From contig NC_077228.1 in NCBI RefSeq assembly GCF_027887165.1, forward strand, positions 206,747,479 through 206,811,478: 64,000 bases of DNA, in the 5' to 3' direction. The position numbers and the translations under genes were made by a program. The notes below the pieces were generated by a model. The model was not told the origin of the DNA and searched no databases. It saw nothing but the letters and a program-made list of their open reading frames with translations. Positions 11,735 to 23,119 of this stretch are shown here, one piece after another. The DNA comes from Monodelphis domestica. Lineage: Eukaryota > Chordata > Mammalia > Didelphimorphia > Didelphidae. The stretch's first letter is position 1; every line of letters starts with the position of its first letter.

Positions 11735-13280
11735 TTAAGTATTATCTGCTAGGCATTGTGCTAAGGACTGGGAATAAAAATCTAATCAAACAAAATATTT
11801 TCTCTCCTTAGGGAACCCACATTCTAACAGGGGGAAAATATGTATACTTATATATATGTGTGTATATATATATATTAATATTAGTTAGAAAGGTGGGGAA
11901 GGGGTGCTAAGGGTGTACAATGGCACACATTGGATCTTGCCAGAAAGTAGCACCATGGCCCTAGTTCTAGATAAGATAAGGTTAAAGCTTATCTATTATT
12001 ACCCAGAGCCTGAGGGGTGGGAGTCAGAATTCCAGTGAGAGAAGTGAGACTAGAGTGCATGATATTGCATCCATTTTAATTTAGAAATATCTCAAAATCT
12101 TTGAGATTATAGTTTTGGAATAAATACAGATTTTTTTCTAATAAAGTTAATAATAATAGTACAAAGCACCATATTAGACTGGGTATATAAAAGCAAAACA
12201 AAAACCAGTCCCTGCCTTTTGAGTTTACCTCCTACTGATGAAATCCAGTATGCAAACAGATAAGTGGGCACATGATAATTTGAGTAAGGAAGCAACAATA
12301 ATAACTAGGAAAAACTTCCTACCAGAGTTGAGCCTTGAAGGCAGACAAGGATTCTAAGATTTACAGACAAGGAGGTGGTATACACTAGCTGTAGGGTCAA
12401 CTTGTGTAAAGATGAAAGATGGAATGAGTTCAGACAATAGCAACCAGTTTAGTTAGGCTGAAATATAGAGGATATGAAAAGGAATAATATGAAATTAGCC
12501 TAGAAAGTTAGGCTGCAATCAGATGATAAAAGATTGATATGTTGAGCTCAGGAGTTTGTGTTATATCTTTTTATAGCTGTGTGGAGGGAGAAAATGAAAG
12601 TAGGGAGGACAATAAAGAGAGTATTCCAGTAACCTAGGGAGAGGTAATGAGTACCTGAACTAAAATGGGACCTGGGTGAATGAAGGGACATATGTGAGGT
12701 AGAACGAATATATAATTCTCAGAGTAACATTTTGGTTTGTCAGTAAATTACCCCAGTGGAAGTTAGTACAAGATTACTCCACCCTCTTTGAAATATAAAA
12801 ACCTCTTAATCCCCTTTGGTTTGAGGGAAACAGTAACAATCAATGTCTCTGTAAACCTTACTCCATTCATTCAAAAGGAAAACCTCCATCTCCATCCCTT
12901 GTAAAATGTTATAATCCTTTCAGGGAGGCAAGATTGAATCAAGATTTTCTTATAAATAATATTTTTTTGGTAAATCTTTGGATATTTTGTCTTGGGTCAA
13001 TGACTTGAGGCATTGCCTCACATTTCTCTCTCTCCCATTGCATTTTAACTGATGGGATTCCCTGGTCTCATTTTGAAAAGTGGCTAAAAAGGGTACATCT
13101 TGTTACTTCAGGATCCCCATAAACTTCCATTTCACACAGACAGATGTGAAAACAATTTGGATATGGGGGTATTAAGGAAAGAAAATGTCAAGGATGAGTT
13201 TAAGGTTGGCAACCTGGATGACTGGAAGAAGGATGGTCATTTTGTTAACAAAAATAGGAAGGGAATGGATTTAGAGGATG
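11735..13280 (-). mobile_element. Long antisense L2, part 1
   Basis: From the 3' end (GGCATTGTGCTAAGGACTGG, 11750s) the element runs through segments matching antisense L2 ORF2, such as GAGAGTATTCCAGTAACCTA (near 12618) and CAACCTGGATGACTGG (near 13210). The similarity stops near 13280 and resumes at 13660, so the intervening block is an insertion. It includes a TATA-rich microsatellite at 11841-11877. Confidence 0.65.
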
Positions 13281-13659
13281 TAGCAGGTATATTGGCATCA
13301 CGGAAGTATTATTGATGTATTGATATTGTATCTTATGTATTCATATATCAGACTCCTGGTCATGTTACTTATTGATTATTGTATTTCCAAATCTTCAGTC
13401 CAAAGGACAAAAGAACTCCTGAGCAGGACATTATTTGCTAGGGTCCTAGCTTATACATTGTTATACCACATTCCTTACCAAGTCACAAGCTTGATTAGCC
13501 TCCTCCTTTTGTTTCTGTATTGAGTTCTTTTGTCCTTTGGACTGAAGATTTGGAAATACAATAATCAATAAGTAACATGACCAGGAGTCTGATATATGAA
13601 TACATAAGATACAATATCAATACATCAATAATACTTCCGTGATGCCAATATACCTGCTA
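13281..13659. repeat. Perfect 138-bp inverted repeat around a 103-bp spacer
   Basis: Arm 1 is 13281-13418 and arm 2 is 13522-13659. I compared the arms base by base and found all 138 positions complementary. The outer ends read TAGCAGGTATATTGGCATCA and its reverse complement, and each outer edge is TA. The block interrupts an old L2. The 103-bp spacer (13419-13521) has no recognised similarity and no convincing gene; the open frame at 13320-13523 spans the arm and is not credible. It could be a palindromic TA-flanked transposon (Tc/mariner MITE type), a template-switch inverted duplication, or an assembly artefact. Confidence 0.95.
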
Positions 13660-13900
13660 TGCTACAGAGGAGAAGAAAAAGGGTTGCATTTTGGACATAT
13701 TTGAGTTATACATAAAACATTCAGGTGGAGAGTTCAAACAGGCAATTGGTAATATGGGGATAGAGCTCATCTGTATAGAGATGACAATGAATCTATTAGA
13801 AATGATGAAAACACTTGAGAGGATATTAAGAAAACAAGAGGGCTGACGATGGATGACTTGACAGAGCTTGGTGGATGACCCATTGGCATACTGTATATGG
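13660..13900 (-). mobile_element. Long antisense L2, part 2
   Basis: GGTTGCATTTTGGACATATT, CAGGTGGAGAGTTCAAACAG and GCAATTGGTAATATG match the antisense L2 stretch that reads TTTTGGACATGTTGAG..GGTGGAGATGTCCAG..GGCAGTTGG. It directly continues the L2 left of the inverted repeat. Confidence 0.6.
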
Positions 13901-14489
13901 ATAATGATCCAACAAAAGAAACAGAGTAGTAGTGGTAAGGCTCTTCCAGCTTTAACCATATAAAGTAATGTCAAGTAGTTTCAATGGTTTAAATTAGTCA
14001 TCCCCAGTTTATTGTAGAATACCTACTTATGAATTATTCATAATTTATCCAATGATTAATTTGTTCATGTATTAGCAGTCTATATAGGAATGCAATAAGA
14101 ATTCCCAGTAAATTGTGCCCATGTAAGACACCAAACATCCCCCAAATATTTTTTCTGTTTCATGTTCATAGTTAGATCTCATCTTGCCCCTGAGAAGCCT
14201 TGTCTAGGTTTTTCTATGTATCTTGCCTTCATCTAGTTACATTTTGTTGTGGATATTAGTGTAATACTTGGAAGTACCACATGCAATCCAATCTATTATT
14301 CTATTCTATCAATTCTATCAATCTATTATTAAATTTTGGGCCAATTCATTGTTTTTTTGTATCATCTATTTAAGATATATAGATATAGATATAGATATAA
14401 TGATTGGCTGTGGTGCAATATGGGGAATATATTTTTTTCCTACTCTGTTATTCTAATGTGTATAGCTAGGTCAATGAAAAATGATTTAA
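13901..14489. other. No gene recognised
   Basis: AT-rich, with a short GATATA-type repeat at about 14374-14400. Confidence 0.4.
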
Positions 14490-14630
14490 TTTTCAAAAAA
14501 GTCTTGCAGATGGCATGTTTACCAAAATGTTTATAGTAGAATATTTTGGGGTAAGGAAAAAAAGGAAAAATAGATGCCTAAAGACTGAAGGCTTGTGGTT
14601 TATGAAAATAGTGGAATACTATCATACATA
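14490..14630 (+). mobile_element. Old L1 3'-region remnant
   Basis: AAAATGTTTATAGTAGAATA and ATAGTGGAATACTATCATAC resemble the L1 ORF2 C-terminal stretch found in the other copies. It is strongly diverged. Confidence 0.4.
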
Positions 14631-14744
14631 GGGTTAGGAACTGAACTCCCAGGTAAGGAAACCTTCTTTATGAAGTCAGGTCAGCTTGTTTTCTGAAACT
14701 TAGTCTTAAAGAGTTACCTAGAGCACTGCGGTTAAAAATGACTT
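14631..14744 (+). mobile_element. CORE-SINE, left half
   Basis: AACTCCCAGGTAAGGAAACC and GAGTTACCTAGAGCACTG match the copy at 22515-22740. The element is split by the L1 at 14745-15308 and resumes at 15322. Confidence 0.65.
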
Positions 14745-15308
14745 ACTTGAAAGGAGAAAGGACCTTTTAGCACAAAAAAATTTTTTTGTAGTTTTTTTTT
14801 TAATGGTAGCAACAAATTGGAAAGTAAAGTGACTCCCTTTCATTGAGGAATAGCCGAACAAGCTACAGTATATAATTGTAATGGAATACTATTATGCTAT
14901 AAGAAATGATGGTGAGGATCCCTCAGAAAAACTGGACTTGGATAAATTGATGCAAAGTGAAGTCAAGAGAACCTGAATATTGTACATAGTTACAGCAATA
15001 TTTTTTGATGATCAGCTTCTCAGCAATACATTGATCCAAGACAATCATAGAGACTCATGATGAAAAATACCATCTGTCTTAAGAGGAAAAACTGACATAG
15101 TCTGAATATAGACTAAAACATATTATATTTTCTTTTCTTTTTTTTGTTATTTCTTCAATAAAACATCATATAAAATGTTTTTAAATGATTATACATGCAA
15201 AATCTATATTAGACTGCTTATCAAATTAGAAAGGTAGGAGGGAATGAGTAAAGGAAGGAAGATGAGGAGGGAGTAAATTTGAAACTCAAAATGTTTTAAA
15301 ATGAATTT
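14745..15308 (+). mobile_element. 5'-truncated L1, ORF2 end and 3' UTR
   Basis: Contains GGAATACTATTATGCTATAA (EYYYAIRN type) and the L1 3' UTR, ending in A-rich sequence. A 13-bp target-site duplication TTAAAAATGACTT flanks it (14732-14744 and 15309-15321), so it inserted into an existing CORE-SINE. Confidence 0.85.
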
Positions 15309-15321
15309 TTAAAAATGACTT

Positions 15322-15412
15322 GTCCAGGGTCAGAGACAGGTCTTACTCCCAAATCTTCTTGACTTCAGAGTTCTCTTGGCTCTCTATCCTTTACACTGCT
15401 CCCTATTTATTG
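15322..15412 (+). mobile_element. CORE-SINE, right half
   Basis: GTCCAGGGTCAGAGACAGGT up to CTATCCTTTACACTGCTCC continues the SINE interrupted at 14744. Confidence 0.6.
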
Positions 15413-15454
15413 TGCCAAAAGTAGTAAATATAATTAATTCAGTGAAATAAAAAG

Positions 15455-15612
15455 GTATGGCTTAGTGGAAAGAATGTTGGATTTTAAGATAGGTCCAAAT
15501 TTGAATTCTAATCTGACACTTAAACTCTGGTATGACATTTAATCAAGTTATTTCATTTCTCTGGGTCTCAATTTCCCTATCTGAGAAATGAAAGAGATGG
15601 ACTAAATAGCCT
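15455..15612 (+). mobile_element. MIR
   Basis: GGCTTAGTGGAAAGAATGTT, AAGTTATTTCATTTCTCTGG, TCAATTTCCCTATCTGAGAA and GAGATGGACTAAATAGCCTC follow the full MIR order. Confidence 0.8.
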
Positions 15613-17757
15613 CTAGGATATTCTTCTGAGAGGTAAAGGGCTAAGAAAGTAATGGGCAAAACTGTATAAATAAATGCTTTATCCCTTTCCTTTCATACAT
15701 TCAGAAACTTCTTTTTGTTCTCTAGCTATCTGAATTGCATGACTTCTGTGTCTTGTCTGCCTCTGACTACCTTGTTGTCTCTTACTGCTCCCAGTGTCAA
15801 AATTCCCAACAGAATGAAACTAAACTGCAGGCATTAAGAAAACAATCTGATTAAGCTAGATTATGGTAAGAACAAAATCAATCTTTAATTGGTAGAGTTT
15901 CAGATAGATGTGCTATGTCTTGTCAGAACATAAATTCATTCCTCATCCATAGATCTGACAGGTAAACTATTCCATGTTCCCCTAATTTGTTTGTGGAATC
16001 ATTATTTTATTTTTTTTTTCTAAATCATGTATCCATTTTAACTTTACCTTGGTATATGGTGTGAGGTACTGAACTGTGTCTAATTTCTGCCATACTGTTT
16101 TCTAGTTTTCACAGTAATTTCTGTCAAATAATGAGTTCTGTTAAAAGTTTGGATCTTTGAATTTGTCAGACATAGGTTATGGCAATTTTCTATTGCATGT
16201 TGAATATCTAATTTATTCCATTTGTTCACTACACTATTTCTTAGCCAGTATTTGATTGCTTTGATGGTTGCTGCTTTATAATATAGTTTAAAATCTGTTG
16301 TAGCTGTCATCTTTCTTATACTTTTTTCCTATTAATTCCCTTGATATTCGTGGCTTTTTGTTCTTCTACATGAATTTTATTATTTCTTCTAGCTCTACAA
16401 AATAAGTTTTGGGTAGTTTGATTAGCATGGCACTGAATAAATTAATTTAGATAGAATTATCATTGCTATTATATTGGGTTAGTCTGCCCATGAGCAATTA
16501 ATTTTTTTTTAAATTTTAGATCAGACTTTGTGTGAAAAGTGTTTTGTAGTTGTGATCAAATAGTTCTTGGGTTTGTCTTGGCAAGTTGATTCTCAGGTAT
16601 TTTATATTGTCTACAGTAATTTTAAATGGGATTTCTCTATAGCTTGCTGTTTGTACTTTACTGGGAGTATAGAGAAATGTTAATTATTTATTTGGGTTTA
16701 TTTTATATCCTGCAACTCTGCTAAAGTTGTGAATTGTTTCAATTAAGTTTTTTGTTGATTTTCTAGGATTCTTTGAGTATACCATCATATTATCTGCAAA
16801 AATCAATAGCTTTATTTCCTCATTACCTATTCTAATTCTTTCAATTTCTTTTTCTCTTTTAACTAGCATTTCTAGTGCAATATTGAATAGTTGTGGTGAT
16901 AATGGACATTTTTGCTTCAACCCTGATCTTATTGGGAAAGCTTCTGACTCATTCCCATTATAGATAATACCTGTTGTTGGTTTTCAACAGATGCTAATTA
17001 TCATTCTGAGAAATGTTCAATTTATTCTAATGTTCTCTAGTGCATTTTAATAGGAATGGGTATTGTATTTTATAAAAATCTTTTTTCTGCATCTATTGAT
17101 ATAACCATATGGTTTCTGTTGTTGATATAGTTAACTATGCAGATAGTTTTCCTAATACTGAATTCTCCCTGCATTCCTGTTATGAAATCCACCTGGTCAT
17201 ACTGTATGATCCTTATGATTTATTATTATAATCTCCTTGCTAGTATTTTATTTAAAATTTTGTATTTTAAAAAAATTTGTATTTTAAAATATTGTATTCA
17301 TTAGGGAGATTGGTCTATAGTTTTCTTTCTCTTTTTTTTCTTTTCATGGTTTAGAATTCAATATCATATTGATGTCATAAAAGGAATTTGGTAGAGTTCC
17401 TACCTCAGCTATTTTTTTTGAGGAATTTATATAGTATTAGAACTAATTGTTCTTTAAATATTTAATAGAATTTACTTGGAGTTCATTTGACCCTGAAGCA
17501 TTTTTCTTAGAGAATTCATTGATAGCTTGTTCAATTTCTCTTTCTGATTAGGGTTATTTAAATATTTTAGTTTCTTCTGTTAATTTGGGCAATTTATATA
17601 TTTTTTAAAAATATTCATTTACTTTGATTAGGTTGTCAGATTAGCATATATTTGGGTAAAATAAACTCCTCATAATTGCTTTAATTTCCTCTTCTTTGGT
17701 TGTGAATTCACCCTTTTCATTTTTTATACTGGTAAATGGATTTTCTTTCTTTCTTTT

Positions 17758-17857
17758 CTTTTAAACCCTTACCCTCTGTCTTAGAATCAATACTATGTAT
17801 TGGTTCTAAGGCAGAAGAGTGGTAAGAGCTAGGCAATGGGGGTCAAGTGACTTGCCT
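17758..17857 (-). mobile_element. Marsupial SINE fragment inside L1
   Basis: TTAAACCCTTACCCTCTGTC to GTCAAGTGACTTGCC: the 3' half of the SINE in antisense; the head is missing. Confidence 0.85.
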
Positions 17858-17945
17858 TTTACTAATCTCTCCTTTGATTTTTAGGATTTCTAATTTGGTG
17901 TTGAAGAGAATGAGAATCCTTGACCCTTGATTTTTTGAAAAAATA

Positions 17946-18780
17946 TGATCCCAGATATTAGAATCAGTCAGTAGTTAGCCAGAGGAAGTGATTAATCTGG
18001 AACAATGATTGACTAATGATTAATAGAATTATAGTAACTATATTTTATAAGATTATTAAGCAAACTGAACATAATGTATTAAGCTGTTTTCTCTGTAACC
18101 TCATATAAGCTATAATTTCTGTAATACTCTAACTTCCCTATAAACCAGAATTTTGCAATAGGATGTCATTCAGATGGGACTGTGGCTTCTAAGCGGAATA
18201 TCTACAGGTTGTATCCTCTGAGCAGAAGGCTTAACAGTATATGGCACACAGAGATATCTGAGGCAGAAAAATATCTTGATAGAAAAATACCTTATAGAGA
18301 TATCTCTCATTTCCCAACTTGCTTGCTGTTTGTACTTTACTGGGAGTATAGGATTGGTGGTTGCCTATTGATGTGGGATTTTGAATGATCTAATGTTTGG
18401 ATATAAAAAAGGGAGAAAATTCTCATTGTCTTAGATGGGAGAAAACTTAAGGACCCAGTTTTGTTTAAAGATACTAGTCTCATGGGGGAAGCTGAGTAGC
18501 TCAGTAGATTGAGAACCAGGCCTAGAGATGGGAGGTCCTAGGTTCAAATCTGGCCTCAGACACTTCCCAGCTATGTGACCCTGTCCAAGTCACTTAATCC
18601 CCATTGCCTAGGCCTTACCACTCTTCTGTTTTGGAACCAATACACAGTATTGATTCCAAGACAGAAGGTAAGGGTTTAAAAAATAAATAAAGATACCAAT
18701 CTCTTTCAATAAACATATTATTGACTTGGAACTTTGCATCTTTGTTTTCTTTCAGATTGGCTGAAAAATATTCATCACAG
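17946..18780 (+). mobile_element. LTR-like insertion in L1 (fossil), itself carrying a SINE
   Basis: Non-L1 sequence bounded by TG and CA, with TTGGATATAAAAAAGGGAG near 18398 (TATA-like) and TTCAATAAACATATTATTG near 18705 (polyadenylation-like), followed by TTTGCATC. This is the layout of a solo LTR. I saw no clear target-site duplication and cannot name the family. It is younger than the L1 that hosts it and older than the SINE at 18482-18688. Confidence 0.5.
18482..18688 (+). mobile_element. Marsupial tRNA-derived SINE
   Basis: GCTGAGTAGCTCAGTAGATT to GACAGAAGGTAAGGGTTTAA. Near-duplicate flanks AAAGATACTAGTCTC (left) and AAAGATACCAATCTC (right) mark the target site. Confidence 0.92.
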
Positions 18781-19944
18781 TGTTTAATTTGGAGGTTTTT
18801 TTGGTACTTTTCCTAGTATTTTTAGTTGCATGCCTAATTTATTGACCTATTCTTTCTCTATTTTATTGATATAAGCATTTAGAGATACACTTTTCTCTCT
18901 AAGTACTGCTTTGGCTGCATCCCAAATTTTGTGGTATGTTGTCTTTTTGTTATTACTTTCTTTAATGAAATTGTTGATTTATTCTCTGACCCACTCATTC
19001 TTTAGAAGCAGGTTGTTTAGTTTCCAGTTAGTTTTTAGTCATTTTTGTTTTTCTGCATCCCTTTGTTGAATGTAATTTTTATAGCATTATGGTCTGAAAA
19101 GGCTGCATTTAATATTTCTGTTTTTCTGCATTTTGTTGTGCAGTTTTTATGTATAATTACATGATTTTTTTTTGTAAAGGTGCTATGTACTGCTGAGAGA
19201 AAGGTATATTCCTTTCTATTCCCATTCAGCTTTCTTCAGAGGTCTATCATATTTAACTTTTCTAAAATTCTATTTACCTCCTTTTTTTCTTTGTTTATTT
19301 TTTGGTTTGAGCTATCTAATTCTGAGAGGGGAAGATTAATGTCCCCTACTATTATTGTTTTATTGTCTATTTCCTCTTATAACTTCTATGACTTCTCCTT
19401 TAGGAATTTGGATGCTATAATATTTGGTGTATATTATGTTTAATATTGACATTACTTCATTGCTTATGGTACCTTTTATCAGGATGTAGTTTCATTTCTT
19501 ATTTCAATTGGATCAATTTTTCATTTTTGTTTCTTTCTGAGATTATACTTGCTGCCTCTTTTCTTACTTTAGCTAAAGCACAATAGATTCTGCTCTAGCC
19601 CTTTACCTTTATTCTGTGTATCTCCCTACTTTAAATATGTTTCCTGTAGATTGTATATTGTGGGATTCTGGCTTTTAATCCACTCTGCTAGAATCTTCCA
19701 TTTTATGGATAAGTTTATCCTATTCATATTCATAGTTATGATTACTGTGTTTCTCTCCATCTTATTTTTCTTGTTTATCCTTCTCTTCCATTCCTTTTGG
19801 CCTTTCCCTGTTCACAAATATTTGTTATTTTTTTACTTCTGACTACCATCTCCCCAAGTTCACTCTTTCTTTTGTCCACCCCTTCTTTTCTTATTCCCTT
19901 CCCTTCTCTATAGGGTAAGGTAGGTTTCTATAGTTGAGTACAGA

Positions 19945-20300
19945 TGTTATTTTTTTAATTAATTTTTTAAAATTTAGAATATTTTTCCCATGGTTACATG
20001 ATTCATGATTCCTGCCTCCCAAAGCTGACAAGCAGTTACACTGGGTTATACATGTATCATTGTTCAAAACTGATTTCCATGTTACTCATATTTGCAGTAG
20101 AGTGATCTTTTAACACCAAAACCCTAATCATCCCTATCAAACTATGTGATTGATCCTATGTTTTTCTTCTGTGTTTCTGCTTCCCCAGTTCTTTGGATGT
20201 GGATAGCGTTCTTTCTCATAAGTTTCTCTGGACTTTCCTGGGTCATTGTATTGCTGCTAGTAGAGAAGTATATTACATTCAATTGTGTCATAATGTCTTG
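19945..20300 (-). mobile_element. 5'-truncated L1 3' end, antisense
   Basis: Opens with a T-rich tail (TTTTTTTAATTAATTTTTTA), then CCCATGGTTACATGATTCAT, TTGATCCTATGTTTTTCTTC and GGTCATTGTATTGCTGCTAG, the antisense of the opossum-type L1 terminus that is in sense at 30020-30536. CAGATGTTATT on both sides (about 19942 and 20301) is a likely target-site duplication. Confidence 0.85.
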
Positions 20301-20895
20301 CAGATGTTATTCTTAAAATATTTATAATACTTGAAGTATCTAAGGTACCTCAAGTACTTAGGATTCGTTAAGATACTAAAGATATTTAAGAATTTTATCA
20401 CAATGAATAGCATACATAGACAGAAAGCAGGGAGTAAGTTAAATATGATGGAATGATATCCCCCCCCCCATATCAAAAAGAAAAACAAAAGATAAGAAAG
20501 AGGAATACACTGGGAAAAGAGAAAAGAAGAGAAAGTTGAGGGCAAATTATCTCCATGAAAAGGCAAGTAAGAATTAATACATTGGAGGAAAGGTAATAAG
20601 GGGTAGTGGGTAATACTTGAATCTTACTCTCATTGAAATTGGCACAAAGCAGGAATAACATCCACATTCAGTAAGAATGGAAGTAAGAAGAGGAGGGAGA
20701 ATTAAAAAAAAGGGGAAGTGGACAAAAGGAAGGGCAAACTTGGAGGAGAGAGTAACTAGAAGCAAAAACATTTGTGAACAGGGAAAGTCTGAAGGAGGGT
20801 TTTTTTATTTGTTTGTTTGTTTTTTGTAGTTGTTTGGAGGTGGGTGAACTTGGAGTGTTCCTTACTCCACCATGTTGGCTGCCAGGAGCAGAGGT
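20301..20895 (+). mobile_element. L1 upstream region in inverted orientation
   Basis: The reverse complement of 20690-20790 (TTTCCCTGTTCACAAATG, then CCTTTTGTCCAC) aligns with 19798-19885 of the neighbouring L1 (TTTCCCTGTTCACAAATA, then TTTTGTCCACC). The same L1 segment is therefore present here in the opposite orientation. A C run lies at 20461-20470. Confidence 0.5.
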
Positions 20896-20920
20896 GTATT
20901 TAACCACTTTTTGGCCTTTC

Positions 20921-20995
20921 TATAAAATGAAGGAGTTGGATTACATGAGCTTTAAGGTTCCTCCAACTCTAAATCCATTATCCTACGATGTAGGA
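20921..20995 (+). mobile_element. MIR 3' end
   Basis: TATAAAATGAAGGAGTTGGA, TTACATGAGCTTTAAGGTTC and CCAACTCTAAATCCATTATC match the MIR tail. Confidence 0.7.
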
Positions 20996-21655
20996 TGTAC
21001 TGCTTGAAGGAGTTGGGAAGAGTTGGACTTGGTTTCCATCTCCCTCTCTGTTAGCTTCCAACCTGGAGTCAGAAGCCTGAAATATTTATTCCCTCCAATC
21101 TTCCTACCCTCCCACTCCCATAAAAGCTATGGTACACCCCCAGGGCAAGCAAGCCTGAAGCATCAAGGCACCCTGAGGGAAAAACAGATGGTGGCATATG
21201 CAAAGACCATCAAACCACTACCATTACTTCAAAGACTAAAGCCCTCCAGACACTGAAGGAGATGTTCCAGAATTCTGAACCTAAGAGCCCTGGGAATCCA
21301 CCTACCTTCTGGCCCCTAGAACCCAAAGGAAGGAAGCAGTGGAGAAGTCTTGACTCTGACACATATAGGCTATGTAACCCAGGCAAATTGTTTAATTGTT
21401 CAGTGCTCGAGGCAACTTCCTCACTGTTAACTGCTGAACAGGTATGGACAAGCATGTAAACTCTAGAGCCCTAGGAATGACAATGCTTCTCAGACCCCCA
21501 CTGCTTCTAGCCCAGGCCCTATAATCAACAGTCTGGGAAGAAACTTTCCTGGATATGCACAAGATGTTGAAGCTACTCCTTTGTCAACAGTTTCTGAAGA
21601 TCCAGAAGAGAAATTCTGTGTCACCAAAGTTCTTGGCACTGTCAAATGTTTCAAA
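20996..21655. other. No gene recognised
   Basis: Slightly more GC-rich than its surroundings, with short overlapping frames on both strands (21210-21459), but no known domain, splice context or codon evidence for a gene. Confidence 0.4.
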
Positions 21656-21667
21656 ATCAAGTCCAGA

Positions 21668-21808
21668 CAGGCCTAGAGATGGGAGGTTCTAGGTTCATAT
21701 ATGGCCTCAGACACTCCCTAGCTGTGTGACCCTGGGAAAGTCATTTAACACCATTGCCTAGCCCTTACTGCAATTCTGTTTGGGAAGGTAAAGATTTAAA
21801 ACACACAC

Positions 21809-21855
<47 letters not shown>
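21668..21855 (+). mobile_element. 5'-truncated SINE with (AC)n tail
   Basis: AGGCCTAGAGATGGGAGGTT to GGTAAAGATTTAAA, then an (AC)n microsatellite at 21801-21855. Flanks AATCAAGTCCAGACA and AATCAAGTCCAGATA form the target-site duplication, so the microsatellite grew from the SINE tail. Confidence 0.9.
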
Positions 21856-21858
<3 letters not shown>

Positions 21859-21869
21859 AAGTCCAGATA

Positions 21870-22514
21870 AGATTTTGTCAGTGGAAAAAACATTAAACAT
21901 GACGAATTAACATCTTCTTTGCCTTTGTACACTAGGGACGATGGGGTCTTCCCAACTGACTTATAGTGGAAACCTCCTCTATGTCTTGTTTCTCCCATTA
22001 GAAGGTGGATTCTTTGAAAATAGGGACCATCTCCACTTTTCTAATTGAATGATCATTTATCACAATGCTTTGCTATTCAAGTAAGCACTTAAATCACTTA
22101 AATATTCTCTCTCCTTCCCTCTCTTTATTTTTCCTTTCTTTCATAGTGGAAGAGAATGGGCTTCAGACCCAATTCCCCACATGGTATAATTCAACACTTC
22201 TGGTGAGATGTCTACAACTCTGTTATGCCCTACTCTAGGTCCAGGCCTAGCCTTAACATCAGGGCTCTGTTCCTGGGAGCTTGTTATGTCTCTGCTGTCA
22301 AGAAACAAGAGACCAGATTAATAATGGAATAATTAGGTTTTGTATAAAATAGGGAACCAAGTGGGCATCCAAATGAGCAAAGAAAAGGACTTGTCAAAAG
22401 GACATAAATGGATTATTTATTAACTGGAGAGGAACCCAAGCACACTGTAAAGGGAGGGAACACTCATTAATCAATTATGCAGACCAGGAGTCAAAATTGT
22501 ACACTATAGAAGGA
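21870..22514. other. No gene recognised
   Basis: Unique-looking intergenic sequence. Confidence 0.35.
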
Positions 22515-22740
22515 TTAGGGACTGGAATCATGATTTTATTGGTATAGAGAACACCTAGGTAAGGAAATTCCCTTTACCATGCAGCTCAATACTTCCTCTG
22601 CAATGTAGTCTTAGAGAATTGCCTAGAGCTCTGAAAACTTAAGCAACTTGCCAGGGTTACATAGCCTTTAAGTGTCAAACACAAGACTTGAACTCACATC
22701 CTCCTGGTCCAAGCCTGGCCCCTTATCCATTATATGATAC
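22515..22740 (+). mobile_element. CORE-SINE (same family as 14631-15412)
   Basis: GAACACCTAGGTAAGGAAAT, GTAGTCTTAGAGAATTGCCT, GCAACTTGCCAGGGTTACAT and CTTATCCATTATATGATAC follow the order of the marsupial CORE-SINE. Confidence 0.7.
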
Positions 22741-23119
22741 AAAGTCTCTCTAACTACGAAACTCAGTCTAAACCAATGAGAGAGCAACCAGATCTACAGT
22801 TCTAACACACTCAGCATTAGCCCCAACATCATTTTGAACTTGGGTGTGTCAAATCATCCTCATTTTAAGGGGAGAAATATCAAATGTAGAGGCTTGCTTG
22901 GAACTGGGTTTTCTCTGTTCTCTGCCCATCATGAGGTTTCCTTCTTTCCTAAGGCTGTGAGAAATACTGTGTGTCAATGGCCGACATGTACTTTCAGCAC
23001 TGAGGGAATTGTGTAACTGGGTGAGGGCCATCCTGCTTTCCCTATCCCTAGTTTGGGACAGAGCTTGGGATTCCCTGGCTTCAGTTTTTGCCCAAGGAAA
23101 CCCCTTGAGACAATTTACA

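Larger units (their letters stand above)
15920..19944 (-). mobile_element. L1 ORF2, antisense, with nested SINE and LTR insertions
   Basis: Minus-strand L1 covering most of ORF2. At 16684-16920 the frame reads KCPLSPQLFNIALEML then LLIFADNMMVYSKNP, the reverse transcriptase core; the catalytic FADD is FADN here, so the copy is dead. At 16080-16310 TATTDFKLYYKAATIKAIKY is the post-RT segment (LPDFKLYYKATV in human L1). The endonuclease region lies at 18781-19760. It is interrupted by a SINE (17758-17857) and an LTR-like block (17946-18780). The 3' UTR is missing at the left. Confidence 0.9.

Noticed and set aside
13320-13523. 67-codon frame in the inverted repeat
   Set aside because: Its first part is one palindrome arm and it has no family; an open frame in AT-rich repeat is not evidence.
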